This document shows, one piece after another, positions 1 to 7,886 of a stretch of DNA of 21,834 nt (its first letter is position 1; each line of letters begins with the position of its first letter). The DNA comes from Burkholderia sp. Its GTDB lineage: Bacteria; Pseudomonadota; Gammaproteobacteria; Burkholderiales; Burkholderiaceae. The stretch is from NCBI GenBank assembly GCA_028292565.1, contig JAQGMD010000037.1:1-21834 (forward strand). The letters run 5' to 3'. The position numbers were made by a program, and so were the translations under genes. The notes under the pieces were generated by a model, which was given only the letters and a program-made list of their open reading frames with translations, ran no database searches and was not told where the DNA came from.

Positions 1-1
1 G

Positions 2-790
2 GAAGAGGCCGTAGACATACTCAACTCTGCGGTAAATCCCTCGTTGCTTGCGGGTGGTACTGATTTGTGCGCGCAATTCAACGAAGGTTTTGCTCCAGGC
101 GTCCTCATCGATTTGGGCGGCATCCAAGCGCTTCGCAAAATTGAGGTGGTTGATGATGCGCTAAGCATCGGTGCCATGGTCACCCATTTTGAAGGCGCCC
201 GGCACCAAGACGTCAAGCGGCTGCACCCCGGCTTCGCTGAGGCATGGTCACGCATTGCAACCGTTCGGGTCCGCATGTCCGCCACGATCGGCGGCAACCT
301 GACGGCGCGTCGCACCCGCTACGAGGGCGCGATTTTGCTGACCGCCTTGGGTGCAGGCATGCGGCTTTTGTCGGCCAACGGGCCATACGAGGCCGACATA
401 GAGAGCCTTTGGCACTCGGAGCTTGTTCCAAGGTCGCTCTTGATTTCCATTCGCATCCCCGTGCAGCAGCCTTCAAGCTTTCACTATGCGCGCATGCTCC
501 GGCCCGCGATGACACAGGCCGTGTGCGTAAAACATGGGCTGCACGGGTACACGGGGCGGCTGGTCGTGGCGACAGAATTCTTGCCCCCCGTTGCGCTCCC
601 TTTGGACTTGATAAACGTACGGACTCGTGACGACATCGCGGCACAGGCTAAGTCGATTGCGCGAGAGACCCTGCGCGCGTTGCCGGCAAGCTTCGCGGAC
701 GTATGCGTGAGTAACGAATATGCGAGGGAGGTCAGCGAAGTGATTCTTCGGAGGCAGCTTGAGGCCATAGGAAGTGAGGGCGCTCTATGA
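2..790 (+). CDS. Molybdenum hydroxylase FAD-binding subunit (CoxM-like), 5' partial
   Basis: This is the medium, FAD-carrying subunit of a xanthine dehydrogenase/CO dehydrogenase-family hydroxylase. It passes electrons from the 2Fe-2S subunit to an acceptor. The frame is open from position 2, so the true start lies left of the window; the TTG at 44 is internal, because the residues before it (DILNSAVNPSL) continue the fold. Two family signatures are visible: LAGGTDL, the first FAD/pyrophosphate loop of the PCMH fold, and ATIGGNL, the second FAD loop, about 85 residues further on. A C-terminal CO_deh_flav_C-like region follows. About 262 codons are visible, compared with roughly 280-300 for the family, so only a short N-terminal piece is missing. 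The stop overlaps the next start (ATGA, 787-790), which indicates translational coupling. The substrate cannot be inferred from this subunit. Confidence 0.9.
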   Translation, partial: EEAVDILNSAVNPSLLAGGTDLCAQFNEGFAPGVLIDLGGIQALRKIEVVDDALSIGAMVTHFEGARHQDVKRLHPGFAEAWSRIATVRVRMSATIGGNLTARRTRYEGAILLTALGAGMRLLSANGPYEADIESLWHSELVPRSLLISIRIPVQQPSSFHYARMLRPAMTQAVCVKHGLHGYTGRLVVATEFLPPVALPLDLINVRTRDDIAAQAKSIARETLRALPASFADVCVSNEYAREVSEVILRRQLEAIGSEGAL

Positions 791-1275
791 GTTCCAGTAA
801 CGTAAAAAAGAGCATTCGCATCAACGGGCGTGCGATAGATATAGATGTGCCCGTGAACGTCATGCTTGTTGACTTTCTCAGGGATACTTTGGATCTCAAG
901 GGCACCAAGATCGGATGTTCGAGAGGCGTATGCGGCAGCTGTACAGTACTCATAGACGGTGTTCCGCGCGCAGCCTGCTCGACCTTTACGTTTCAGGCAG
1001 CAGGACGGGATGTGACCACCATCGAAGGGCTGCAGCGGAACGGCGAGCTCGACCCGGTGCAACGAGCGTTCATTGAGAACAGTGCTTTCCAATGCGGATA
1101 TTGCACCGCCGGCATGATCATGCTTGCCAAGGCCCTCCTCGACATGCATCCGGATCCCACGCGCGAACAAATCGTCGAGTGGATGAGCTCGAACATCTGC
1201 CGCTGCACCGGCTATCTGATGATCGTCGAGGCGGTCGAGAATGCTGCCAAGGCGTTGCGGGAGGCCACAACGTGA
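787..1275 (+). CDS. Molybdenum hydroxylase 2Fe-2S subunit (CoxS-like)
   Basis: This is the small subunit of the molybdenum hydroxylase and carries two [2Fe-2S] clusters that relay electrons from the molybdenum site to FAD. It has 162 residues, the usual size. The plant-ferredoxin-type N-terminal cluster is ligated by C44, C49, C52 and C64 (C-x4-C-x2-C-x11-C). The all-helical C-terminal cluster is ligated by C103 and C106 (QCGYC) and by C138 and C140 (ICRCTGY). All eight ligands are present, so the subunit looks functional. The ATG at 787 overlaps the stop of the FAD gene, and its own stop (1273-1275) overlaps the GTG start of the large subunit. The gene order FAD, 2Fe-2S, Mo is that of the coxMSL arrangement. 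There is no signal peptide, so a cytoplasmic or inner-membrane-associated enzyme is expected. Confidence 0.95.
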   Translation: MSSSNVKKSIRINGRAIDIDVPVNVMLVDFLRDTLDLKGTKIGCSRGVCGSCTVLIDGVPRAACSTFTFQAAGRDVTTIEGLQRNGELDPVQRAFIENSAFQCGYCTAGMIMLAKALLDMHPDPTREQIVEWMSSNICRCTGYLMIVEAVENAAKALREATT

Positions 1276-3560
1276 CAACTTCTGCCGTTGGTCAAGCCGT
1301 TGAACGCAAGGACGCTCGTGAAAAAACCACGGGTCGCGCGGTCTATGCTACTGATATCTCCCAGCCCGCAATGCTGCACGCGAAGGTCTTGCGAAGCTCA
1401 CGCCCTCATGCGCGCCTGTTGAGCATCGATGTGTCGGCCGCGAGAAGTCTTCCTGGGGTGCATGCCGTGCTCACTCATGAAGATATTCCTGCCGGCCTGT
1501 CTCCTCAATGCGGCTACTTCATCAAAGATCAACCCATCGTTGCGTCCGATCGGGTGCGGTACATTGGAGACGTTATCTGCGCGGTGGCTGCGGAGACTGA
1601 AGAAATCGCGACCGAGGCACTATCCCGTATCCAGGTGGTTTATGACGATTTGCCCGTCGTTGCCGATATTGAAGCCGCGCTCGAGGATGGCGCGGCTGCA
1701 CTCTTCGAACACACGCCTCCTGGAAGTGTTCCCCCTTATGGACAAGGCGCGCTCGGCGCGCTCTATCCAAGCAAGAATATCTGCTATCAGTTCTCTTATA
1801 CGACGGGCGACGCGTCGGAGTTCGAAAATTGCGACCTCGTTTTTGAGGACGAATTCAGATTTTCGCGGATGCAGCATTACACGCTGGAGCCCTTCGTCGC
1901 TATTGCAAAGGCCAGCGCCGATCAGATCACAGTCTGGACGCCTTGCCAAAACCCGTTCCCGCTTCGCAAAGAGTTATCCAGAATTTTCAAAATCCCGGAA
2001 AACCGGATTAGCATTCAGGTTCCCTTCATCGGTGGAAGCTTCGGCGCCAAGAATAGCTGTAAAAACGAACCTATTGCCATCCTGCTGTCGATGCTCAGCG
2101 GACGTCCCGTTCGCTATTGCCTCACCATGGAGGAGGCGTTCTACACGAATACGCAACACGCGGCTATCTTGAAACTGCGCACCGGCGTCATGCGCGACGG
2201 AACGCTGGTCGCGCGCCAAAGCGAGATCTACCTCGACGCAGGCGCGTACTCGGATGCGAGCCCTCTAGTGGCCGAAAAGGCCGGCTATCGGATCCCAGGC
2301 CCTTACCGATATAAGCATATCGACAGCAAATGTTACTGCGTGCTGACGAACACAGCGCCGGCGGGCGCGTTCCGCGGGTTTGGGGGCACTCAGGCGACAT
2401 GGGCCAGCGAGAGCCAGATCGACATGATCGCGCGCCGTATCGGCATGGATCCGTACCAATTCAGGATGAAGAATTTTCTTGATCGCGGCGAGCCGTTCGT
2501 GCCGGGCGAGACCGGTGTCGATAGTGATTTGGGAGCCGGCCTGGAATTGATAGCCTCACACCTTGGCTATCACGATCGCGCGCATGACGGGCGGCGTGGC
2601 TGGGGGCTTGCAGTCGGATTCAAGGACGGCGGCGGCGTGCGCAAAGCTGCTCAGGCACAGATCAAAGTGTCAAGTGCCGGAGATATTTTTTTGCTATGCG
2701 CTACCGCGGAGGTAGGGCAGGGCGCTCGCACATCATTGGCGCAAATCGCCGCTGAAGTGCTCAATACAGCGTCCACAAGGGTGGTCATGCCACCCGTCAA
2801 CACCGACTACTTGCCCTTTGACCATGGCACGAACGCGAGTTCTTCAATCGCTGTGATGGGCCGGGCAGTCGAACAGGCCGCTCGGCGCGTCAAGTCGCAA
2901 ATCCTCGAGTGCGCCGCGGAACAACTGAATTGCGATCCGGCCGAGCTCACGCTTGAAGACTGGACGGTATTAATCGATGGAGTTCGGCATCCGCTGCAGC
3001 CGCTTGTACTGCGTTCCTTCGGCGGGCCAGGCTTCGAATTCATTGGGGAGGGTCTGTGCCGCGCGAAAGCCGATCACGGGGCACCGCTCGAAGCGAAGAG
3101 CGTGTACTGGGAAATCGGGTGGGCAGGCGCCGAGGTGGAAATCGACATGGCAACGGGTAGTTGCAAGGTTTTAAAGCTCGTCGTCAGCGGTGACACCGGT
3201 CGTTCCATCCATCCGCTGATCTGTCGCGGACAGGAAGAGGGCGGCGCCGTGATGGGATTCGCACAAGCCATGTTCGAGCAGATGATCTATGACGGGCAAG
3301 GAAAGCTCGTCAACCAGGACCCGCTCGTGTATCGGGTGCCGTTGGCCGAAGACCTTCCCGCTGAATTCGATTCGATTACCCAGGAGCAGGGATTCGGTCC
3401 CGGCCCATTCGGCGCCAAGGGTGCCGGTGAAGCGACCATGCTGCCTGTAGCCAGCGCGATTGCGAATGCGATTGAGGACGCCATCGGTGTTCGAATTACC
3501 CAGTTGCCGCTGACCGCCGAGCGCGTGTGGCGGGCAATCCGGAGTAAAGCCGGGGACTGA
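1272..3560 (+). CDS. Molybdenum hydroxylase large subunit (molybdopterin-binding, xanthine dehydrogenase family)
   Basis: This is the catalytic subunit (762 residues), which binds the molybdopterin cofactor and hydroxylates the substrate with oxygen from water. I chose the GTG at 1272: CGGGAGG (1258-1264) lies 7 nt upstream, it overlaps the previous stop, and the protein then begins in the usual way, with TGRAVYATDI at residues 20-29. Longer upstream starts would run through the 2Fe-2S gene. Visible motifs are GGSFGAK at 254-260 and AFRGFGG at 366-372 around the cofactor, GQG at 482-484, and the catalytic glutamate E720 in GAKGAGE. The active-site loop has AFRGF in place of the cysteine-containing AYxCSFR of true CO dehydrogenase, so this is not a form I CO dehydrogenase. 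More likely it is an aldehyde or aromatic/N-heterocycle hydroxylase. No maturation gene (XdhC/CoxI-like) is in the window. Confidence 0.93.
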   Translation: MTTSAVGQAVERKDAREKTTGRAVYATDISQPAMLHAKVLRSSRPHARLLSIDVSAARSLPGVHAVLTHEDIPAGLSPQCGYFIKDQPIVASDRVRYIGDVICAVAAETEEIATEALSRIQVVYDDLPVVADIEAALEDGAAALFEHTPPGSVPPYGQGALGALYPSKNICYQFSYTTGDASEFENCDLVFEDEFRFSRMQHYTLEPFVAIAKASADQITVWTPCQNPFPLRKELSRIFKIPENRISIQVPFIGGSFGAKNSCKNEPIAILLSMLSGRPVRYCLTMEEAFYTNTQHAAILKLRTGVMRDGTLVARQSEIYLDAGAYSDASPLVAEKAGYRIPGPYRYKHIDSKCYCVLTNTAPAGAFRGFGGTQATWASESQIDMIARRIGMDPYQFRMKNFLDRGEPFVPGETGVDSDLGAGLELIASHLGYHDRAHDGRRGWGLAVGFKDGGGVRKAAQAQIKVSSAGDIFLLCATAEVGQGARTSLAQIAAEVLNTASTRVVMPPVNTDYLPFDHGTNASSSIAVMGRAVEQAARRVKSQILECAAEQLNCDPAELTLEDWTVLIDGVRHPLQPLVLRSFGGPGFEFIGEGLCRAKADHGAPLEAKSVYWEIGWAGAEVEIDMATGSCKVLKLVVSGDTGRSIHPLICRGQEEGGAVMGFAQAMFEQMIYDGQGKLVNQDPLVYRVPLAEDLPAEFDSITQEQGFGPGPFGAKGAGEATMLPVASAIANAIEDAIGVRITQLPLTAERVWRAIRSKAGD

Positions 3561-3562
3561 CG

Positions 3563-3585
3563 CGGAAGCTATGAATCGCTTTCCG
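3563..3585 (+). terminator. Possible weak terminator or mRNA stem-loop after the molybdenum hydroxylase
   Basis: CGGAAGC (3563-3569) can pair with GCTTTCCG (3578-3585) across an 8-nt loop, giving 7 pairs with one bulged T. A pyrimidine-rich stretch (TCGCTTTCTTTC) follows, but there is no clean T run. This could attenuate transcription between the hydroxylase genes and the first Bug gene. Read by eye only. Confidence 0.3.
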
Positions 3586-3624
3586 TCGCTTTCTTTCACC
3601 ATGACCACGTAGAGAGGGGTCGAT

Positions 3625-4698
3625 ATGCCGCAGTTCACTGTAGTCAACAAGCCAACTTGTACGAGCCATTGCACAAAGCCAGCTACTGACGGTTCCGGAA
3701 CAACGGGTCTACATCCCCTCCGCCGCCCGCTATTGCTCGCTGGCGCCGCCCTTTGCGCAGGCCTCCTGATGGTTGGCAGCGCCATCGCCGAGCAGTATCC
3801 GAGCAGGATGGTCCGCATCATCACCCCTTATCCTCCAGGTGGCGGGGGCGATCTGCTTGCGCGGATCTATGGGCAAAAGGTCCAGGAGAAATGGGGACAG
3901 CCAGTGATGGTCGACAATCGGCCCGGCGCCGGGACAATTCTCGGCACGGCCGCAGCTGCCAAGGCGGAGCCGGATGGCTACACCTTGCTAATCACAAGCG
4001 ACTCTTCGATTACCAGCAACCCGCACCTGTACAGCAAGATGTCGTTCGACCCTTTGCATGATCTCGTGCCGATCACGCAGCTCGTTGGTTCGAATATGAT
4101 GATTCTGGTACATCCCTCAGTCAAGTTCCGCACTCTCCCCGAACTGGTGGCATTTGCGAAGGCAAATCCGAACCGCGTGCAATACGCATCGTTCGGTGCG
4201 GGAAGCCAACCGCATCTCTCGTTCGAAGCTTTGAAACGTGCGGCGAATATCGACCTTCTTCATGTGCCCTACAGCGGGCTGGGCCCCGCCACGACTGCGG
4301 TCGTAAAGGGTGAGGTGATGATGACATTGGGTAGCGCTGCCACGGCGAGCGGGCATATCAAGTCCGGAAAGCTCATCCCTATTGCCATTACCCGTGCCGA
4401 CCCCTCGCCAGACACGGCGCATCTCCGCACGTTCAAGGACGCCGGATTCGCCGACATGGACCCTCGGGCTTGGTTTGGAATTTTCGCTCCAAAAGGCACG
4501 CCCGCGGGGATCGTCAAGAAGATTCAGCGCGACATCGCGGAGATCCTTGCCGACCCCGAGTTTAGAAAGCGCGAAGTGCTGGATCGCGGTTACATCGCCG
4601 GCGGCATGTCGCCGGAAGAGTTTACGGCCGAGATCAAGGCGGACTACGCGGTGAAGGGCCGCCTTATCAAGACGATGAATATCAAACTGGAAAACTGA
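3625..4698 (+). CDS. Bug/TctC-family tripartite tricarboxylate transporter substrate-binding protein (first of five)
   Basis: This is a periplasmic solute-binding protein of the Bug family. Such proteins capture carboxylates, amides and related small molecules and deliver them to a TctAB-type permease or a sensor. It has 357 residues. The ATG at 3625 has a purine-rich site (AGAGGGG) about 5 nt upstream. The N-region is unusually long: about 30 polar residues, then a twin arginine (R33-R34), a hydrophobic core and a probable cleavage after SAIA (residue 55), so Tat export is possible though the Tat motif is incomplete. The mature part shows TPYPPGGGGDLLAR (ligand loop), NRPGAG and PDGYTLL, and later HVPYSG, all typical of the family. 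It differs clearly from the two paralogues downstream. No TctA or TctB membrane gene is nearby. Ligand unknown. Confidence 0.92.
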   Translation: MPQFTVVNKPTCTSHCTKPATDGSGTTGLHPLRRPLLLAGAALCAGLLMVGSAIAEQYPSRMVRIITPYPPGGGGDLLARIYGQKVQEKWGQPVMVDNRPGAGTILGTAAAAKAEPDGYTLLITSDSSITSNPHLYSKMSFDPLHDLVPITQLVGSNMMILVHPSVKFRTLPELVAFAKANPNRVQYASFGAGSQPHLSFEALKRAANIDLLHVPYSGLGPATTAVVKGEVMMTLGSAATASGHIKSGKLIPIAITRADPSPDTAHLRTFKDAGFADMDPRAWFGIFAPKGTPAGIVKKIQRDIAEILADPEFRKREVLDRGYIAGGMSPEEFTAEIKADYAVKGRLIKTMNIKLEN

Positions 4699-4700
4699 AC

Positions 4701-4758
4701 TATTGGTCCGTCGTGGCCGTAATCGTTACCGAATTGTTCAGCTAAAAAAAGACCAATA
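4701..4758. repeat. Perfect 8-bp inverted repeat between two Bug genes
   Basis: TATTGGTC (4701-4708) and GACCAATA (4751-4758) are exact reverse complements separated by 42 nt. The right arm ends two bases before the AGGAGG (4761-4766) of the next gene. It may fold into a long-loop stem in the mRNA or mark a protein-binding site. An 8-bp match can also arise by chance. Confidence 0.4.
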
Positions 4759-4770
4759 ACAGGAGGCTCA

Positions 4771-5745
4771 ATGCAGTACTTGTCCAAAATCGCCTGCCTT
4801 GCGGCATGGATCTTTGCCCTCGGCGGCGCCAGCGCCGCGGCGGCTCAGGATTTTCCCAACAAAAGTATCCGCCTCGTGGTTCCATTCGCGCCCGGCGGTG
4901 CGCCAGACGTCATCGCACGTAATGTTGCAGGCAAGCTGGCGCAACGTGTGAAGCAGAGTGTGATCGTCGAAAATCGCCTGGGAGCGGGCGGCAACATCGC
5001 GTATGAAACGGTTGCGCGTAGTCAACCGGACGGCTATACCCTAGTGCTTGCGGCCACCGGGATCGCCACCAACGTCAGTCTCTACAAGCAGCTCTCTTAC
5101 GACGCGATTAAGGATTTCGCACCGATTACGCTCGTCTCCAGAAGTCCGCACGTGGTGGTTACACAGCCATCGTTAAATGTAAATTCAGTGCAAGACCTGT
5201 TGGCGCTGGCGAAGGCAAGGCCCGGGACAATCAGTTACGGATCCGCGGGTTCCGGCACGATCTTGCATCTGGCAGGCGAGATGCTCAGCATCAAGACCGG
5301 CGTCCAACTTATGCATGTACCGTACCGCGGTGGAACTCTCGCGCTAAACGATCTGGTGGGCGGATCGATCCAGTTAATGTTCAGCGACATCGCCTCGGCG
5401 GTACCTCACATCAAAGCCGGTAAGCTGCGTGCCATTGCCGTCACAGGTGCGCAACGGACCTTGTCCCTGCGCGATGTTCCCACCGTCGCTGAAGCCGGCG
5501 TTCCAGGCTATGCCATTGAAGCCTGGTTTGGCATCCTGGCCCCGGCCGGCACACCGATGCCCGTTATCACCCGCCTGAACCAAGAGCTGACCGCTATCCT
5601 TGCCGAGCCCGAACTCAAGGCGCGCATGCTTGATCTCGGTCTGGAGCTGGGCGGGAGCTCTCCAGGGGAGTTCGCAAGCTTCCTTGCTAGCGAGATCAGG
5701 AAGATGAGCGACATCGTCAAAGCTTCGGGCGCAAGCCTGAACTGA
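4771..5745 (+). CDS. Bug/TctC-family substrate-binding protein (second of five)
   Basis: This periplasmic binding protein has 324 residues, the standard Bug length. A strong AGGAGG (4761-4766) lies 4 nt before the ATG. It has a classical Sec signal peptide: K6, a hydrophobic stretch and AAA/QDF, with cleavage after about residue 25. Family motifs follow: RLVVPFAPGGAPD in the ligand loop, ENRLGAGGNIA, QPDGYTL, SYGSAGSGT and HVPYRGG. The next gene encodes a gapless paralogue, so the two arose by tandem duplication. By general knowledge of the family the ligand is probably a small carboxylate or aromatic acid, but the sequence does not say which. Without a neighbouring permease it must use TctAB encoded elsewhere, or act as a sensor. 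Confidence 0.94.
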   Translation: MQYLSKIACLAAWIFALGGASAAAAQDFPNKSIRLVVPFAPGGAPDVIARNVAGKLAQRVKQSVIVENRLGAGGNIAYETVARSQPDGYTLVLAATGIATNVSLYKQLSYDAIKDFAPITLVSRSPHVVVTQPSLNVNSVQDLLALAKARPGTISYGSAGSGTILHLAGEMLSIKTGVQLMHVPYRGGTLALNDLVGGSIQLMFSDIASAVPHIKAGKLRAIAVTGAQRTLSLRDVPTVAEAGVPGYAIEAWFGILAPAGTPMPVITRLNQELTAILAEPELKARMLDLGLELGGSSPGEFASFLASEIRKMSDIVKASGASLN

Positions 5746-5793
5746 CCGAACGCTATTTATTTACCTGTTTGACCCACTAACTCGGAGTTTCAA

Positions 5794-6849
5794 ATGCTAC
5801 CTACTTCAGTATTGACTTATTTGCTTGGGACGAGTCGCTGCAAGGGGGCGCGTCTCGCAGGAGCTTTAAATCGAAAGACACTCGTTTCCCGCATCGTCTG
5901 GCTGGCGGCAATCGCCGGTCTCGTATGCGAAATGAACAATGCGGCGGCGCAGGAATACCCGAACAGGATTATCCGGCTGGTCGTACCTTTCGCAGCGGGA
6001 GGTGCGCCCGATGTGGTGGCACGCAATATCGCAATCAAGCTGGAAGAGCGTCTCCGACAGAAGGTGCTTGTCGAGAACCGATTAGGTGCGAGTGGCAACA
6101 TCGCGTATGAGTCGGTGGCGCGCAGTGCGCCTGATGGTTACACGCTGCTGCTCGCATCGCCCGGCATCGCTACCAACGTCAGTTTGTTCAAGAAGCTCTC
6201 CTACGACACGACGAAAGACTTCGCGCCGATCACACTGGTCGCAAGAAGTCCACATGTGCTGGTTGTCCATCCTTCGGTGGCGGCGACCTCGGTGGAAGAA
6301 CTGATCGCGCTCGCCAAGAGCAAGCCCAGGGAATTGAGCTACGGCTCTGCGGGCGCCGGGACCACTTTGCATCTGGCCGGCGAGATGTTTACGACGCATA
6401 CAGGCGCGCAGTTTCTGCATGTGCCCTACCGTGGCAATACGTTCGCACTGGCCGACCTGATGAGTGGATCGATTCAGCTGATGTTCAGCGATATTCCTTC
6501 GGCGCTGCCGCACATAAAGGCCGGTAAGCTGCGTGCGCTCGCGGTTACCGGCTCGCGGCGGTCGGCAGCGATGCCTGACGTGCCGACGATCGCCGAAGCC
6601 GGCGTACCGGGATATGCGATTGAAGCGTGGTACGGCATTCTTACCAAGAGCGGCACGCCCGAACCGATTGTCCATCGCCTCAATCGTGAGCTTAGAGTGG
6701 TCCTGGATGATCCTGAACTCAAGCGGCGGATGGAGGATCTCGCCCTGGAAATGGTCTGGCAATCTCCGCAGGAGTTCACCAGCTTCCTTTCGATGCAGGT
6801 CAAGCGAATGGGGGAGGTTGTTCGCGCATCGGGCGCGAGCCTGGACTGA
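5794..6849 (+). CDS. Bug/TctC-family substrate-binding protein (third of five), paralogue of its left neighbour
   Basis: This periplasmic binding protein has 351 residues. It aligns without gaps to the mature part of the preceding gene product; by eye about two thirds of positions are identical, including RLVVPFA-GGAPDV-ARN, GIATNVSL, SGSIQLMFSDI, PGYAIEAW and the C-terminal ASGASL. The DNA similarity runs a few bases past both stops (TGACCG in each). The two N-termini are unrelated: this one has about 26 extra residues before the hydrophobic core, and cleavage is likely after NNAAA (residue 52). The ATG at 5794 is supported by CGGAG 6 nt upstream, but an internal start giving a shorter signal peptide cannot be excluded. 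The ligand may have diverged from that of the paralogue. Confidence 0.92.
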   Translation: MLPTSVLTYLLGTSRCKGARLAGALNRKTLVSRIVWLAAIAGLVCEMNNAAAQEYPNRIIRLVVPFAAGGAPDVVARNIAIKLEERLRQKVLVENRLGASGNIAYESVARSAPDGYTLLLASPGIATNVSLFKKLSYDTTKDFAPITLVARSPHVLVVHPSVAATSVEELIALAKSKPRELSYGSAGAGTTLHLAGEMFTTHTGAQFLHVPYRGNTFALADLMSGSIQLMFSDIPSALPHIKAGKLRALAVTGSRRSAAMPDVPTIAEAGVPGYAIEAWYGILTKSGTPEPIVHRLNRELRVVLDDPELKRRMEDLALEMVWQSPQEFTSFLSMQVKRMGEVVRASGASLD

Positions 6850-6880
6850 CCGGACTGGTTCCATGTTAAGGAAGAATATA

Positions 6881-7858
6881 ATGAAATTGCCGTTGCGATT
6901 ATTGCTGTCATTAACGGTTGCCGCCATCGGACTGAATGTCGGAGCTGCCTTGGGTCAGAGCTACCCAAACAAGCCGGTCCATATCGTGGTGCCGTTCGCG
7001 GCGGGCGGTTCGATCGACGCGCTCGCCCGGCTGATCGGGCCCAAGCTTGCCGCCGCGTTCGGTCAGCCAGTCATTGTGAACAATCAGCCCGGCGCCGGTG
7101 GCACCATCGGTGCCGCACAGGTCGCCAGATCCGCGCCCGACGGCCATACCATTCTGCTGATGCCCGTCAATCTTGCGATGATGCCCGCGCTTTACCGCAA
7201 ACTGCCTTTCGACGCGGCCATGGATTTCATCCCCGTGACCCAGCTCATCGCGACCGAACTGGTTTTGGTGGCCAATCCCCAATTGCCCGCCACCTCGGTC
7301 AAGGAGTTGATCGCGCTGAGCAAGGCCAAACCGGGCAGCCTGAACTTCGGCTCGACCGGCGTGGCCAGTCCGCTGCACCTGACAATGGAACTGCTGAAGA
7401 CATCGGCCGGCATCGACATCATGGCCATTCCCTACAAGGGGGACGGTCCACTCAATACCGCGTTGATGTCGGGCGAGGTGGAACTAGCGGTGATGCCGGT
7501 ATCGGCGGCACAGCAATATATCCAGAAAGGCCGCTTGCGTGCATTGGGGATGACGGGTCCCCGGCGCGCTGCGAGCTTTCCGGAGGTGCCCACCATTTCG
7601 GAGTCCGGCATTGCAGGCTTCGAAATCACCAGTTGGCAGGGCTTGTTCGTGCCGGCGAATACCCCGCGCGACATCGTTCTACGCATTCAGGCGGAAGCGG
7701 CGAAGGCGCTCAAGATGCCCGATGTGCGCGAACGTTTGCCGGCTTTAGGGCAGTTGCCGGTCGGGAGTACGCCGGACGAGTTCAGCGCGAAATTCAGGTC
7801 AGACATAACCAAGTTCGCCGGGATCGTGAAGGCAGCCCGCATTCCGTTTCAGGACTAA
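6881..7858 (+). CDS. Bug/TctC-family substrate-binding protein (fourth of five)
   Basis: This periplasmic binding protein has 325 residues. The frame is open far upstream, but that part lies inside the preceding gene in another frame. The ATG at 6881 is preferred over the one at 6863, because AAGGAA (6868-6873) sits 7 nt before it and because it starts a clean signal peptide (K2, R6, hydrophobic core, cleavage near AALG, residue 25). The mature protein shows HIVVPFAAGGSIDALAR, NNQPGAGG and APDGHTILL, plus AIPYKGDGP where its neighbours have HVPYRG. It is more distant from the tandem pair and probably binds something different. Only 28 bp separate it from the small gene downstream, so it may be cotranscribed with the oxygenase region. 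Confidence 0.93.
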   Translation: MKLPLRLLLSLTVAAIGLNVGAALGQSYPNKPVHIVVPFAAGGSIDALARLIGPKLAAAFGQPVIVNNQPGAGGTIGAAQVARSAPDGHTILLMPVNLAMMPALYRKLPFDAAMDFIPVTQLIATELVLVANPQLPATSVKELIALSKAKPGSLNFGSTGVASPLHLTMELLKTSAGIDIMAIPYKGDGPLNTALMSGEVELAVMPVSAAQQYIQKGRLRALGMTGPRRAASFPEVPTISESGIAGFEITSWQGLFVPANTPRDIVLRIQAEAAKALKMPDVRERLPALGQLPVGSTPDEFSAKFRSDITKFAGIVKAARIPFQD

Positions 7859-7873
7859 CGAAACTCTTAATGT

Positions 7874-7880
7874 AAGGAGG
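7874..7880 (+). promoter_or_regulatory. Shine-Dalgarno site that decides among three ATG codons
   Basis: AAGGAGG abuts a run of three in-frame ATG codons at 7881, 7884 and 7887. Normal spacing (6 nt) is reached only by the third, so translation most likely starts at 7887. Confidence 0.7.
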
Positions 7881-7886
7881 ATGATG

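Noticed and set aside
1092..1271. Upstream extension of the large-subunit frame.
   Set aside because: It overlaps the 2Fe-2S gene, whose eight cysteine ligands are intact there; the GTG at 1272 with a good ribosome site gives the normal family N-terminus.
484..1278. Long minus-strand open frame opposite the FAD and 2Fe-2S genes.
   Set aside because: It is a shadow of two well-supported plus-strand genes; its translation has no recognisable motif and low-complexity runs typical of GC-rich antisense frames.
6533..6880. Upstream extension of the fourth Bug frame.
   Set aside because: It lies inside the third Bug gene in another frame and would bury the signal peptide in the middle of the protein.
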